This document shows, in pieces, positions 34,994-45,725 of a DNA stretch of 64,000 bases. The stretch comes from Macrostomum hystrix (taxonomy: Eukaryota > Platyhelminthes > Macrostomidae), in assembly GCA_950097015.1 (NCBI GenBank), contig CATNEN010000015.1:1161501-1225500 (forward strand), read 5' to 3'. The stretch's first letter is position 1, and the number at the start of each line of letters is the position of its first letter. The notes beneath the pieces were generated by a model. It did no database searches and was not told the origin of the DNA. It saw only the letters and a list, made by a program, of their open reading frames with translations. A program made the position numbers and the translations under genes.

Positions 34994-36301
34994 CTTACCG
35001 CAGCGATCCCAGCAGCCGTAGCTCCAGTGAGCGGCTGCAGCGAGCCGCCGGCCGCAGCCCCGGCTGCAGTGGTGGAGCCGGAGGAGCCAGACTTCACCAG
35101 CGCGGTGCCCGACAGGCTGAAGTGTCCGATCTGTCTGGGCCATCTCAAAGCCCCGCTGCAAACCTGCTGCGGCCACCGCTTCTGCCGCGGCTGCTTTTTC
35201 TCGGCTGCGGCAGCCACAGTCAGCACCCCGTCAGCTGCGTCGGCAGTTCAGCATCCCCAGCTGCACCATCACCAGCACCAATTCCAGCAGCCCTTGCCAG
35301 CCACTGCCGCAGCCGCAGCCGCCGCAGCAGCTGCCGTGCCCTCCTCGATACTCAGCACCCGCCGGGCATGTCCGCTGTGTCGCTCGCCGATTCTCGACGT
35401 CGGACCGTCTGCCGCCGGTCGCGGTGGCCTGACAGCTGGCGTATTCAACGATCTGGCCACTGAACGAGAAGTTCAACAGCTAACTGTGCGCTGCCCGCGG
35501 CCCGGCTGTGATGCCACCATGGAGCTGGGCGGACTGAGAGCTCACCTATCCAGCAACTGCCAGTTTGTGGAGGAGACCTGCCCAGAGCAGTGCCAGGTAA
35601 TAAATGCACTTATTTCACACTTCATTGTCAATTGCACACTGCCGCCAATGTACACTTACTGAATAAACATTGTCAAGTACATACACCGAATGTACATTGC
35701 CCTAGATGTACACTGACCCGAACCCAACCTCTGTCTCCGGCAGTCGCGCGTCCGCCGCTGCGACCTGGCCGCTCACCGCGCCGCCTGCCGCGACCGCCAA
35801 GTGGCCTGCCTATTCTGCTCCACCTGTGTGCCCTATCGCCAGCTGAACTTTCACTACCTGTTCGGCTGCTCCAACTTCCCCATGCCCTGCCCGCACCGCT
35901 GCGGCCGCGTGCTGGCCGGCCACCAGCGCCTTCAGGAACACCTGGACCGCGCCTGCCCGCTCACCCTCGTCCTCTGCCCGTTCGCCAGCTTCGGCTGCGC
36001 CGCGGCGAGCCGGCATCGGCGGGACCTCGGCCGCCACGTGGCTGAGGCGCACAGCTATCACTTGCAGTTGCTGTGGCAGCAGCAGCAGCAGCAGCAAGTG
36101 CAGCCTCTACAACAGCAGCAACAGCAGCAGCAGCGAGCCACCACTGCTGATTTGAATTGCATGCTGGACAAGCTGGTGGTGAACCTTCAACAACAGCCAC
36201 TTCCATCGCAGCAGCAGCAGCAGCAGCTGTTTGCTGCTCAGCAGCAGCAAGCCCTGAGAAATCTGCTCTACCAGCAGCAGCAGTTCCAGCCAAGGCGTTG
36301 A
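34994..36301 (+). CDS. RING finger / TRAF-type zinc-finger protein (probable E3 ubiquitin ligase)
   Basis: There are two coding exons, 34994-35596 and 35744-36301, with donor CAG|GTAATA, acceptor CCGGCAG and phase 0. The order is a Pro/Ala-rich start; a RING (CPICLGHL, CCGHRFCRGC, then CPLCRSPI); and cysteine/histidine repeats of TRAF-type zinc-finger spacing (VRCPRPGC, HLSSNCQFVEETCPEQC, CDLAAHRAACRDRQVACLFC, CPHRCGRVLAG, HLDRACPLTLVLCPF); then a Gln-rich tail. No MATH/TRAF-C domain follows before the stop. RING plus zf-TRAF proteins usually act as ubiquitin ligases or adaptors in signalling; the substrate is unknown. There is no in-frame ATG between the upstream stop at 34970 and the RING, so the start codon must sit in an unseen upstream exon joined at the CTAACCCGCAG acceptor (34983-34993). 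Confidence 0.82.
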
Positions 36302-38382
36302 TCTTCATCAGATGAGATCAACTGGAATGAGGATTTAAAACTGTGCCGGGGCTGGGGATTCGCTTGCGCATTATCAATGCCAGTTTCCTTTGTTTTAGCC
36401 TGGCTTCTGTGTTGTATTTTTCATTAGTCAGCGTCAACTAGAGTTTATGGGCTTGTGTTTGCAATTTTACAGCTTTTACCTGTGCTTCAACGGATTAGCA
36501 TCAACGGAGAGACGGACTGAGAATATGGACTCAATCCGATATCTGAAATCACTATCTGATCTATCTGAAAGCAATGATCAGCTCACCCAGCTAATCTCTC
36601 TCTGTCTCTCCGCCAATTATAATTGGTTGCTACGCGGTCTCCAGGACTATTGTGCAGTGTTTTGTGTCCCAACTCTGGCCAATAGTTTCCGCCTTATTTA
36701 GCTTACTCAATAGTTTTGCGGCTACTCACAGCAGGTGTTCGATTCCTCACCCTGAGCTGAGCCAGCTGCTGCTGCTGCTGTTTCTCACCTCCGCTTAGCA
36801 ATCCACTTATTTACAGGCTCTGCATCACTTCATTAACTGTAGTATTAAGTAAGGCTCTATTGTTGATTTTATTGTTGCCATGCAAGACTCTCATTGCAAG
36901 CATGCTTCTTATACATTAATCTGCTGTGGTTTCCTTTAACTTGCTGATTTTAGTTGCGCAACACTTGTTTCTGAATGCCTCATAAAGTGTCTGGTTGCGC
37001 TTTCCTCTCCGTGTCTAGCTGAGTCTCAGAATGGTCTTTGTCACTCTCTATCCGCTACCCCAGCTGCCTGCTTGGGCCTCAGGTGTTTGCGACTTTGATT
37101 AATTATCCGAATACTTTCCTTGATTATCGATTTTAGACTTTGTAGTAATGACAGTTTTATTGGAACTCGCAAACCACCCGCCTAGCCTACTTACTCCTCC
37201 ATTGGTGAGTAGTGTGACGCGGCTTTTATTGTCTATTCATTCTCAGCGCGACAGAATGGGAATCATTTTTTCACTTCGGTGCAGTGTTTCAATCAACTGT
37301 GTAGCGTCTGTCTGCTGATTAGTGACATTTTAGCCTGTGCTTTATCGATTTGACATAACAGTTTTACTCCATTTTACTATTTATATTAGTAGCTAACAAC
37401 CTGTAAGCCGTGTGTAATTCTAGTTATTGTGTAGATATCATCTTTTTAGGCCTTGCTTTTTATCTTCTGGTTAGGTCTTCTGTGTGCGCAGCGATATTGT
37501 CGGTTTTGTTTTACTCAATACCTTTGCGTATTTTAACTGCCCGTTCGGAGACCTGAGAAATGAATTGGCATCATACTACTGCTGTTTGCGGTGAGTAGTA
37601 GGATAAGTGTAGCTTATCACCAGATTTCCTCAGCGCTTTGGCAGCTGGATCAGTTTATTGGCAGCATTGGATTTCTGATAGACTTTGATTACTGATTTTC
37701 CACTCTACCTACTGAGCCTCAGTAGCGTGATGCGCGTGATTGTCGGTTTTAATCAAGACAGTATTAGCGTCATGAGCGGTCGATGTGCTGTAAGACGCTG
37801 GTTTGTCAGGTAGCATGCACATAAAACGCGAAGAGCCGTACTGGCTTGCTTTGTTGGCCAGAAACACTGGGGTGGGTGTACCCACCCCCAATCACGCCAC
37901 GCAACCACGCACGCAGGCGTGTACGCTCTACCCGCCGCAGTGTACATGTAGAAAAAATGAAGTCTGTTAATACTTTGAGTCGATAGGTCAGTAAAAACAA
38001 AGACATGTCGGCCTTGCCTCGGGCCTTTCTGAATATTATATTATTTGAAAGGCTAGGGCAGAAAGGGGGGTCCACAGCGAGGAGAGACAAATGATGGTAT
38101 GAAAACCCTGGAGGGATGTACAATGGGGTAAACAGGCGATAACGCGCGCAGGGGGAAGGAAAACAAAATTGGTGCTGACGCTAGACTGGAGGGAGACAGA
38201 TGAAATGGACACGAGGGAAAATCGATAATAGATAGAAAGGGCGGGGCTGGCAGGTAAGAAAAAATATATTACCACACGGGTGAACAGAGAACAGGATTGG
38301 CTAATAATAACTCACGATTTTCGCGACAGTACACTGCGGGCCGAGAACTCTAAGCTGCTTACAGTGCAATTAAATGTAGGAT
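36302..38382. other. Intergenic spacer, nothing recognised
   Basis: The first part is presumably the 3' UTR of the RING gene. The remainder is moderately AT-rich unique sequence with only short random ORFs. No repeats, RNA genes or transposon ends were recognised. Confidence 0.5.
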
Positions 38383-38444
38383 TCATACATCGATTTTGCA
38401 CATTCAGCGGATAGACCATTTAAGCACAAAAAATCGATGTATGA
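38383..38444. other. Perfect 14-bp inverted repeat with 34-bp spacer
   Basis: Arms TCATACATCGATTT (38383-38396) and AAATCGATGTATGA (38431-38444) could form a hairpin. Partial complementarity (TGCAAT / TTGCATTGT) continues outside the arms. It lies about 35 bp left of the candidate Crypton terminus. Confidence 0.7.
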
Positions 38445-38611
38445 GTTGCATTGTATTACGTTGGCTTACTACTTTAGATGGCGCGTTAGATGCACGCTCA
38501 GTTAGACTTTGTCTTAACCATAGACAAAATGCGTGAAAGGCACGCAAGTTGATTGAGTGTTACGAAGAAGGGAATAAGAAGCTGTTAAATTAAAATCACT
38601 TGTGAGAGAAT

Positions 38612-40060
38612 ATGGCTGAGCCACCAACTAAAGTCAGACTTCTGAATCTGAGCAAATTTCCGAACGAAATGATTTCCGGCTTGTCCGCCAATGAGATTGA
38701 CGACATCCTGAACGAGCCTGATAATCTACCGGAGTCGGCGATTGATCGAGAAGAGGAGGATCTTCTGGAGGCACTTTTCAAGAAGATACCTGACGAAGAA
38801 GCTGAACTACTTGAATTGGAACAGCTCGTTTCCGAAATCGAGGACACCGCTGCTAGTAAGAGTGTGACAAAGGCTACCGAATATTATGTCGGTAAGTTGC
38901 AGAGCTTCATGGAGAACCATCCGTCAGTTCAGCGTGATTTGGCGACTTCTACACCGCGCGAGATCGATAGTCTATTGCGATACTTCTATGGCTCACTTCG
39001 CAAGAGGAATGGCGAATACTTTGCTCCAGCCACGTTGATTTGCATCCGAGCTGCGCTCTACCGGCATTTCATGTCGACAAGGCGAATCAATATTCTAACT
39101 GACGACGCATTCTATGCTTCCAATACGACACTGAAGTCAATGGGCAGAATCTTCATTGCCCGAGGCGGACGCGCCCGACACTTTCAATCGATCGAGCCTG
39201 TTGATCTGAAGAGGCTGTCTGACTACTTCGATCGGAAATCTCCAGAGGTGCTACTTCATGAAGTGTACTACAACATTATGTTCTACTTTGGAAACAGAGG
39301 TCGCGAGTGGATCCGTTCACTGAGCGATGATTCCTTTCGATTCGAGACGGATTCCGATGGGATTGAAGTGGTGCGCTTTGTTGCTGGAACAGTAAAGAAT
39401 GTTGGCAAAGAACTCTCCAGGAACTCGTGTGACGATGTCAAGCAAGCTGTTATGAGTGCGTTGCCAGACAGAAGCCGCTGCCCTGTGGAAGCTATGAAGC
39501 TCTATTTAGCTCAGCGTGAGCAATCCATTCCATCAAGCAGTTCGGAGACGGTGAAAAGATATCCTTTCTTCTTACTGCCGAAAAAGACTGGTTGGGCAAA
39601 TGGAGCATGGTACTGCCCGAACAAGGCAATTGGTGTGAATCCCTTGGGCCAGCTGATGACCGTCATTTCAAAGAAGGCGAATTTATCAAAGTCATACACT
39701 GCGCACTGCATTCGATCCACGGTAATAAAGGAGCTATCTAACGCAGGTTACAGCGTGTCTGATATCTGCAAAGTGACTGGCCATAAGCAGACGCGAACTG
39801 TAGAACGCTACTTACGCTTTGGCTCCAGAAGGGACGGTGAAATGCGAGACATGTCGGTCAGCTTGGCTTCTGCACTACACAAGGATGATTCCATGCAAGA
39901 CGTGATTATGAAAGACTCTTCTACCGTCATGAGCCAGTCACTGATTATTTCTGACACGTCGGACGTTGCTGGTGGGACGCCAAGTGATGACGCCAAGAAG
40001 AAGCCAACTGTGGTTTACAACTTCTACAACACTGTCAACAACTGCACGTTCAATTCTTAG
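38612..40060 (+). CDS. Crypton-type tyrosine recombinase (DUF3504-like), intact
   Basis: This is a single-exon 482-residue protein. The N-terminal about 90 residues are acidic and Leu-rich. Residues about 90-180 resemble a core-binding SAM-like domain (YYVGKLQSFMENHP, YFAPATLICIRAAL). The catalytic domain has R229/R231 in FYFGNRGREWIRSL, the HxxR box as H365-C-I-R368 (SYTAHCIRST), H391 in VTGHKQTRT and the Tyr nucleophile Y400 in VERYLRF. That is the R..HxxR..H..Y set of tyrosine recombinases, in the arrangement of Cryptons and their domesticated KCTD1/QRICH/ZMYM-type derivatives. The C-terminus ends FYNTVNNCTFNS. The ATG at 38612 is preceded by AT-rich sequence and an upstream stop. It is free of stops or frameshifts, so it is either a young transposon or a domesticated gene. 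Confidence 0.87.
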   Translation: MAEPPTKVRLLNLSKFPNEMISGLSANEIDDILNEPDNLPESAIDREEEDLLEALFKKIPDEEAELLELEQLVSEIEDTAASKSVTKATEYYVGKLQSFMENHPSVQRDLATSTPREIDSLLRYFYGSLRKRNGEYFAPATLICIRAALYRHFMSTRRINILTDDAFYASNTTLKSMGRIFIARGGRARHFQSIEPVDLKRLSDYFDRKSPEVLLHEVYYNIMFYFGNRGREWIRSLSDDSFRFETDSDGIEVVRFVAGTVKNVGKELSRNSCDDVKQAVMSALPDRSRCPVEAMKLYLAQREQSIPSSSSETVKRYPFFLLPKKTGWANGAWYCPNKAIGVNPLGQLMTVISKKANLSKSYTAHCIRSTVIKELSNAGYSVSDICKVTGHKQTRTVERYLRFGSRRDGEMRDMSVSLASALHKDDSMQDVIMKDSSTVMSQSLIISDTSDVAGGTPSDDAKKKPTVVYNFYNTVNNCTFNS

Positions 40061-40402
40061 AGTGAGTAATAGCAATGAACTTTTCCCATACTGAACTTCC
40101 AAATGCAGAACGCCTTCATCTTCATTCGCTTTCCCTGTCTGTGCACCTGCTAACCGTTCCTGTTACTGTAACTGTAATCGGGATTTACAAAAGCCTGTGT
40201 AGGGACCGAATTAAAGGACGGGGGGTCCACGATGTGAATACACAATAAGCGATGTAAAGCATTTTCGATGACTTAAAATGGAAATCACTTGGGTCAGGCG
40301 TCTACACAGTCTACCTTGTTTACACAATTCCATGTTGTTCGTTCGTTGTACTTGTAGCAGAAGTATACTTATTAAAATATACTCACTTTCCGTGCATTAC
40401 AC
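40061..40402. other. 3' flank of recombinase gene
   Basis: This is non-coding AT-rich sequence between the recombinase stop and the right-hand cluster of GTTAGACGCAC motifs. Nothing else is recognised. Confidence 0.5.
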
Positions 40403-40496
40403 GCGTTAGACGCACGCTTGTTGTTTTTACTCAGATAGAAAATTGCCATAGACAACTACATTAGACGCACAGTAAATCGTGCATCTAACACGCGCC

Positions 40497-40862
40497 AGCG
40501 TGATACAATGCTCAGACTAATGAGTTCCAGGTGGCCTGAGCAGGCTTTTATTTCAGAAGGGCAGAGTTCCTTACTCACAGCTAAAGAAGGACTCTCATAT
40601 GATACAGGTTTCCATTTTATTGGGCTTTCTCACAAGACGTGAGCTACTTCATTGTATTGTTCGCTAACTTCGGTTTCGAGCTGTCTTCGAAAGTCTTAAA
40701 TCTCATTAAAACAAACGGATTATTGAGCAGGGTGAGCACAGAGTTAAATATATTTTCTCCGATCTTACTGAATTAACCATGCAATATAATCAATTCACAA
40801 GTTTAATTGTGCATTCAGCAAGCAGAATAAACATGGATTTTTTCTGAATATTATTGCAGCTA
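40497..40862. other. Spacer between Crypton and fibrinogen-related gene
   Basis: Unique AT-rich sequence, with no feature recognised. Confidence 0.45.
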
Positions 40863-40868
40863 TTTAAT
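40863..40868 (-). terminator. Probable poly(A) signal of the fibrinogen-related gene
   Basis: ATTAAA on the minus strand, about 120 nt after the stop codon at 40988; a common variant hexamer. Confidence 0.45.
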
Positions 40869-40987
40869 TGTTTCAGATAAGGCTGGTGAATATATTGTTA
40901 CAGCACAGTGGAAATTGAGTTGCCACTGGCTGAAGCGGAGAAGTTCAGTTTTCTGCAGTCCATGGCTGATTCCTCAGCTGCTGCTGA

Positions 40988-43395
40988 TCACAGCTCCAGC
41001 AGAAGACTCACTGAGCGAAGAGTCAACACCTGGCGGAAGTTGTTGTACCATACCATGTTTGGTGTCTTTCTTTGGGGGAAGAGTCCGTTAGGATTGAGAT
41101 TGAAGTAATTGCAATCGTTGAACCACCACCCACCTGCCTGAAAAACATTCGGGCACGATATGTTGGCTCTGTCATTGTCCATGGTGGAGAAGCCTCCTCC
41201 TTTGCTCCTCTTCATAGCATCAAATCCGACACTGGACCTGTTCGTCAGCATCTCTCGGTACGTCATCTCATATTTGTTGCTGGCATCTCCAACCTGGAAC
41301 CCAGCATACTCAGCATGCAGCTCAGTCCCATCCCACAGCTTCATCTCCACTCTGAGTGTGGCACCGCCTGTGCTCAGCGAGTGGATGGCGGAGAGACCTG
41401 CGGGGTCGGACAGATGTGAATGGCCAGATTCAGCTGAAAATCTATAAATTGATTTGCTGTGAAACTGTTTGCAGGTAATAAATAATATATCGAGCTAAAA
41501 TATAATTTGAATTGTGAAAACTCTAGCCTTAAATGAAAGGCAACTGCGAGAAATTCACTATTTTATTTACTTACGCGCGCTTAGCTCATCAAGCCCTACA
41601 CTTCTCGCATCGTTTATTTATTGACAATTCTTTCAAGATGTTAACAAAAGTCAGACTTTTTTACCGTCTCAGCAGTCTAACTTGCATCACCCTCACATTA
41701 GATCCGCAATTCCCAATATTCTTAAGCCTCCAACTCCCAACACCCGGCATCTCTCGTTCAGTCCTTGAAGGCTAACGAGACTAAAATCAGCTGTCTGACC
41801 TGTCCAGAAGTCGGAGTTGTCGCCGAAGCCAGTCTCGTACTCAGTCCAGTTGCGCTGGAAGCTCACAGTCCCAGTGAGTCGCTGCTGAATCTTTACGAAG
41901 CATCTGCCGTCACGCCTGACTAGAAGCGCTTCAGTTTCAGAGATCGGACCACAGTTAGTAGTGCAGCACAGCTTGAGGCACTGCTTGAGACTTGAGCAGC
42001 TCACTGCTCTCGTGGATGGCTTCATTCGCCAGGGCAATAATTCGACACTCGATTCAACGCTGCAGTTGTCGGGTAAGAGAAAAGTCGCTCGCCATTTCGT
42101 GTGACGCCAGAAATCGGCTGGCTCCGACTCCAGCGATGATCTGAAACCAGAGGAAAGCTTACTGGCTTTAACGTAAAATAATTAAGTTACTAGCGTTTGA
42201 CATTGCTATTTGAGCTTAACAAAAGAAGTCTTAGAAAGTTCCAGTACCTCAACCCGCGGCATTGTTCCAAAGTTTGGCAATGCACAAGCAGCTGTGCAGT
42301 CTTCCAGTCTGCCGACACCATCAGTGAACCAATTAAGAAGCGAGAACTCAAGACCGAGCTCACAATGCTCTGAGCACTCCACAGTTTCATGAAGGTGACC
42401 GAGCGAGGAAACAGATCAGCCAGCTGAGACTTCACTGCTTCCAGTGTGGCCTCATCTTGCAGTACTACATCCAGCTTGAGGTAGTACATGCTACGGCTGT
42501 AGTCATACATGACTGACTCGCTGCTCAAGCTGCTGATGTTGTGGCAGAGCAGAGGCTCGATGACTAGGTAGCCCTTTTTGTCGAGTCTCTGATGCACTCG
42601 AGCAGTGCAGTTCCCGAGATTGATCGAGCGAACGAAACGCAGTGGACGACACGAGGAAATGTTGTACCGGCGTCTGTACAGTTCTGGCTCAAAGAAGATG
42701 TCATTCTTTTGCAACACATTATAGCTGAAACTGTGGCAGTCTCCGTTCGCCACAATGGATGCTGAGAGCCGCACTCGAGATAAAGCAAGTCGTGGATTTG
42801 AGCTGATGTTTGAGCTGAAGACCACATGTGGCTCGATTGATTGCAGAAATCGCATTGACGAAAATCCCTGCAGCCACGTGTCATAGGAGGCTCTGTAGGC
42901 ACTGCTGTCGCTGCCAGGGCGTTCTTTGAATCCGAGTCTCAGAGTTGCGATGGGTTCGTCAGGACTCCACAAGAGTCCAACACCAACTATTGATGAGTTG
43001 GGGTCAAACGAGAGGCTAATGTCTCTGACTGCCGCAAAACTCACAGACCTCGGTGACAGATGCCTGAGCTGACGTTGAACCTCTTCAAGCATGTTGGCAT
43101 CCCTCAGGACAACAGGCACACTCACGTACAGCTGTTGAGTGACTGGGTCGAGTCTCAGAAGCAATCTTTCAAGCCTGTCCGTCACGCACATGACCGGCTC
43201 GACTGCCAAGTGAGGACCGTCGCTCGCTCCCGTGTCGTGCACGAACAGCGCGCAGCCGTTCACATTGAGCTGGGCGACGAAGCGGAGCTTCGGTGAGCCT
43301 GTGGCTGCGCACTGTGAGACCTGGCCAGCTGCCAGCGAGCAGAGCAGCAGAGCCAGCGCTGCAGTTTCCACAACTTGCACACTGAAGGATTTCAT
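40988..43395 (-). CDS. Secreted fibrinogen-related domain (FReD) protein with duplicated N-terminal module
   Basis: Three exons on the minus strand (43395-42248, 42140-41800, 41433-40988) join in phase (2, then 1) to give 644 residues. A signal peptide is clear (TAALALLLCSLAAG, residues 11-24). Two copies of a module of about 85 residues follow: about 38-123 (RFVAQLNVNGCALFVH ... LSPRSVSFAAV) and about 253-337 (RFVRSINLGNCTARVH ... LFPRSVTFMKL). Exon 2 then carries the fibrinogen signature RLTGTVSFQRNWTEYETGFG and DFWT. Exon 3 continues TLRVEMKLWDGT, HAEYAGFQVG, FSTMDNDRANISC, GGWWFNDCNYFNLN and WYNNFR, covering the Asp-rich calcium site and the WW..C block. FReD lectins bind glycans or acetylated ligands, often in innate recognition or adhesion. 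The duplicated module was not recognised. A further 3' exon after FRQ (possible donor CAG|GTGTTG) cannot be excluded. Confidence 0.85.
41801..42139 (-). CDS. FReD gene, middle exon (N-terminal half of the fibrinogen fold)
   Basis: The exon proper is 41800-42140. It begins after GGTTTCAG and ends ACAG|GTCAGA. It reads SSLESEPADFWRHTKW, through a Cys-rich segment (CLKLCCTTNC), to NWTEYETGFG. The frame is fixed by the fibrinogen motif and agrees with both neighbouring exons. Confidence 0.82.
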
Positions 43396-43434
43396 TGCAT
43401 TGCACAGAGATTTGGTTTGAAAGCTTTCTATTTA

Positions 43435-43989
43435 GAGTTATGAGGTTGCAGTTTGTGCAGAGCGTGAGGCAGTCAGGACAATTCGTGTCTGAGCTACTGT
43501 TAAATACTCTCTGCTAGGCATGGGGTGATCGCTGCAGCTAGTGATGCGTTCGCAAGGACTTGGCGGATTGGTTTGTTTTCTAACCCGTGACAAAGTTCCA
43601 TTAAGTGCTCGAGTACTTTCTTCAGTCCTTGTGATTGCATATTGGTAGGCATGGCCAGAATTTAGTAAAAAATCATTAACCTTCAGCCCCACAAGGTAGC
43701 AAAGCAAAGGCAAAGCAAATAGAAGGTGAAAGAGAAAGCGAAAGCGCGAGCAGCGAGGAGGGGAAGGCGATCCGAACTCCGAAAAGAGGAGGGAGAAAGG
43801 GAAATAAGAGAGGTCGAAAAAGGCACTGCAGAAGGCACAGAAAGGCAGAGTCAGACCGCCAGTCGTCGAGGCAGCGGATGCCGTCCCCGGAGAGGCCGCT
43901 CTGGATGGCAGCGCTGGCTTCTCCTCTGCGCAGAATGTGCGTACAATGAACCGTTTATTGTAAGCGCTTTATATTAGGTAATATAGAGG
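43435..43989. other. Upstream flank of FReD gene; purine-rich stretch
   Basis: The sequence 5' of the FReD start includes a 43720-43870 GA-rich segment. An 83-codon plus-strand ORF there is low-complexity Arg/Glu/Lys and is not credible as a gene. No promoter motif is certain. Confidence 0.4.
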
Positions 43990-45175
43990 CAAATATTGTT
44001 ATATTTATTATCACTATTCTTGATTTATGAAAAATAACTTTTTTTCGAGTGCAGCGGCGTTTTTCGATACAAAACTAAGAAATTTATTTTCGATCATATA
44101 GCTGCCAGCGTTACTAAATTTAGAAATCAAAGAAATTATTTTGAGCAATAGGTCTTAGCGTCGTTCATATTAAATTTCAACGTTTTTTCAAACATTGTCG
44201 CAAGCATTATTCAATTGGATTCAAAACTAAATGATTTTCATCATTTAGTAAACTAAATAACATTTCATATTCATTTAGAAAACTAAATGATGATAATGCA
44301 CTTTCTGTTTTCACCAGAAAGTGCCGATTCATCTAAGGATTAGACTGATCAATTTTCATTATTCAATGTTCGTTATTCGATGCGAAATGAGATAAAATGA
44401 GATATGAGATATTATGATATATTGCCACGTAGCATTGGAAAACACCTGTAAAATCATGCTACTGCATTGAAAAAATCACAACTTGTAGCATGATTAATGA
44501 AAAGCGTAGCATAAAATTATTTACGGGCTAAGTTTTCGAGGAAACAGCTAGCTATTATCAGTAAGAGAAGTATATTTATCGAGGGTTATGTATCATTATT
44601 GGTAAGTACCTGGTTTCCATTTCATTTTTTGATAAGCTCTTTTTGAGTAAGAGTGTTAATACAGTAAGAAAAACTGTTTTTCAAGTGTCTCAGCAAGCGT
44701 TGTTCAGTATAAAACAAAGGAAAGATTATTCGAGCATAGCTGCAAGAGTAATCCAGATTTAGAACTATGAGATAATGTTTGAAGCATAGCTATAAGCGTT
44801 ATTCTTTTTAAATTGTTAAGTTTTCAGCACGGCTGTTATCACTATTCTTCGAGTAATTAACGCTAGAGAAAACTTTTTGTTGATTGCTTCGATCGTTACT
44901 ATATTCAAAAGTAAAAAAATTGAGAATGACTAACGGCCTTATTTTTTTCTTCAAATTTTCATGTTTCTTTCAAATATAGCTCTAGCACTATTCGAATTGA
45001 CGCTAATGAAAAGTTTTTCTAGCATTTCGGCAATCGTTATTATGTAAAAAAAATAAATAGTTTCAAGGGTACCAAACAGCCGTATTATTTTTAATTAAGC
45101 GTTTTTTGAGCATAGCAGCTAGCATTATTTGCTCGATATTTTGAGAGCAGAAGATTCAACAAAAAAATCATGAAA
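43990..45175. repeat. Degenerate X-type tandem repeat, block 1
   Basis: The AT-rich block has a recurring but decayed unit of roughly 60 bp. Its recognisable core is a run like CGAGCATAGCTGCAAG (44731), followed by an AGCGTTATTC-like segment, then a TTCAAAACTA-like segment and poly-A/T. Related blocks lie at 50690-51240 and 53085-53455. Confidence 0.6.
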
Positions 45176-45274
45176 GTAGATAATATAGCTCAATAAAGTT
45201 ATATCAATGGATAGCATCTGCTATAGGTGAATGGCATAAGGTTTATAAAGAAAAGCATTATACTTCCAGGAGAA

Positions 45275-45470
45275 AGCATGAGATTTTCAGGGAATAGCAT
45301 GAGATTTTCAGGGAATAGCATGAGATTTTCAGGGAATAGCATGAGATTTTCAGGGAATAGCATGAGATTTTCAGGGAATAGCATGAGATTTTCAGGGAAT
45401 AGCATGAGATTTTCAGGGAATAGCATGAGATTTTCAGGGAATAGCATGAGATTTGCGGGGAAAGGTATTA
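45275..45470. repeat. 21-bp Y-type minisatellite, about 9 copies
   Basis: The unit AGCATGAGATTTTCAGGGAAT is 21 bp; its first 20 bases are AGCATGAGATTTTCAGGGAA. Copies are nearly identical, flanked by decayed relatives (45510-45680). Both strands give 7-residue repeat ORFs (MRFSGNS and its antisense), which are not genes. Confidence 0.92.
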
Positions 45471-45725
45471 AGTTAATGACATAATATTTATGTAGAAAAT
45501 AATTTGATTTCCAGGAAACAGCATGAGATACCCGGGTGTAGTATGAGATTTTCAGGGGATAACATGATATTTCCGGTGCATAGCATTAGGATTCAATGTG
45601 GGAGCATGAATTATCCAGGGAAGCATGAAATAACGAGGGAAAAGTATGAATTATCGACGGAAAAGCATGACTTTTCAAAGTGACAGTGTACCAGGGCTTA
45701 CTTCTTTTTACTTAATTTTACTGAA

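Larger units (their letters stand above)
38480..40496 (+). mobile_element. Candidate Crypton element, about 2.0 kb
   Basis: The single ORF at 38612-40060 is bracketed by related motifs. GCGTTAGATGCACGCT (38483-38498) recurs as GCGTTAGACGCACGCT (40403-40418), a direct repeat with 15 of 16 matches. A further inverted copy (CGTGCATCTAACACGCGCC, 40478-40496) mirrors GGCGCGTTAGATGCACG (38480-38496). CCATAGACAA also occurs at both sides (38518 and 40446). Cryptons recombine at short core sequences rather than making long TIRs, so these are candidate recombination sites; the exact ends are unproven. Confidence 0.6.

Noticed and set aside
43726-43977. 83-codon Arg/Glu-rich ORF
   Set aside because: Low-complexity purine-rich DNA, no splice or family support.
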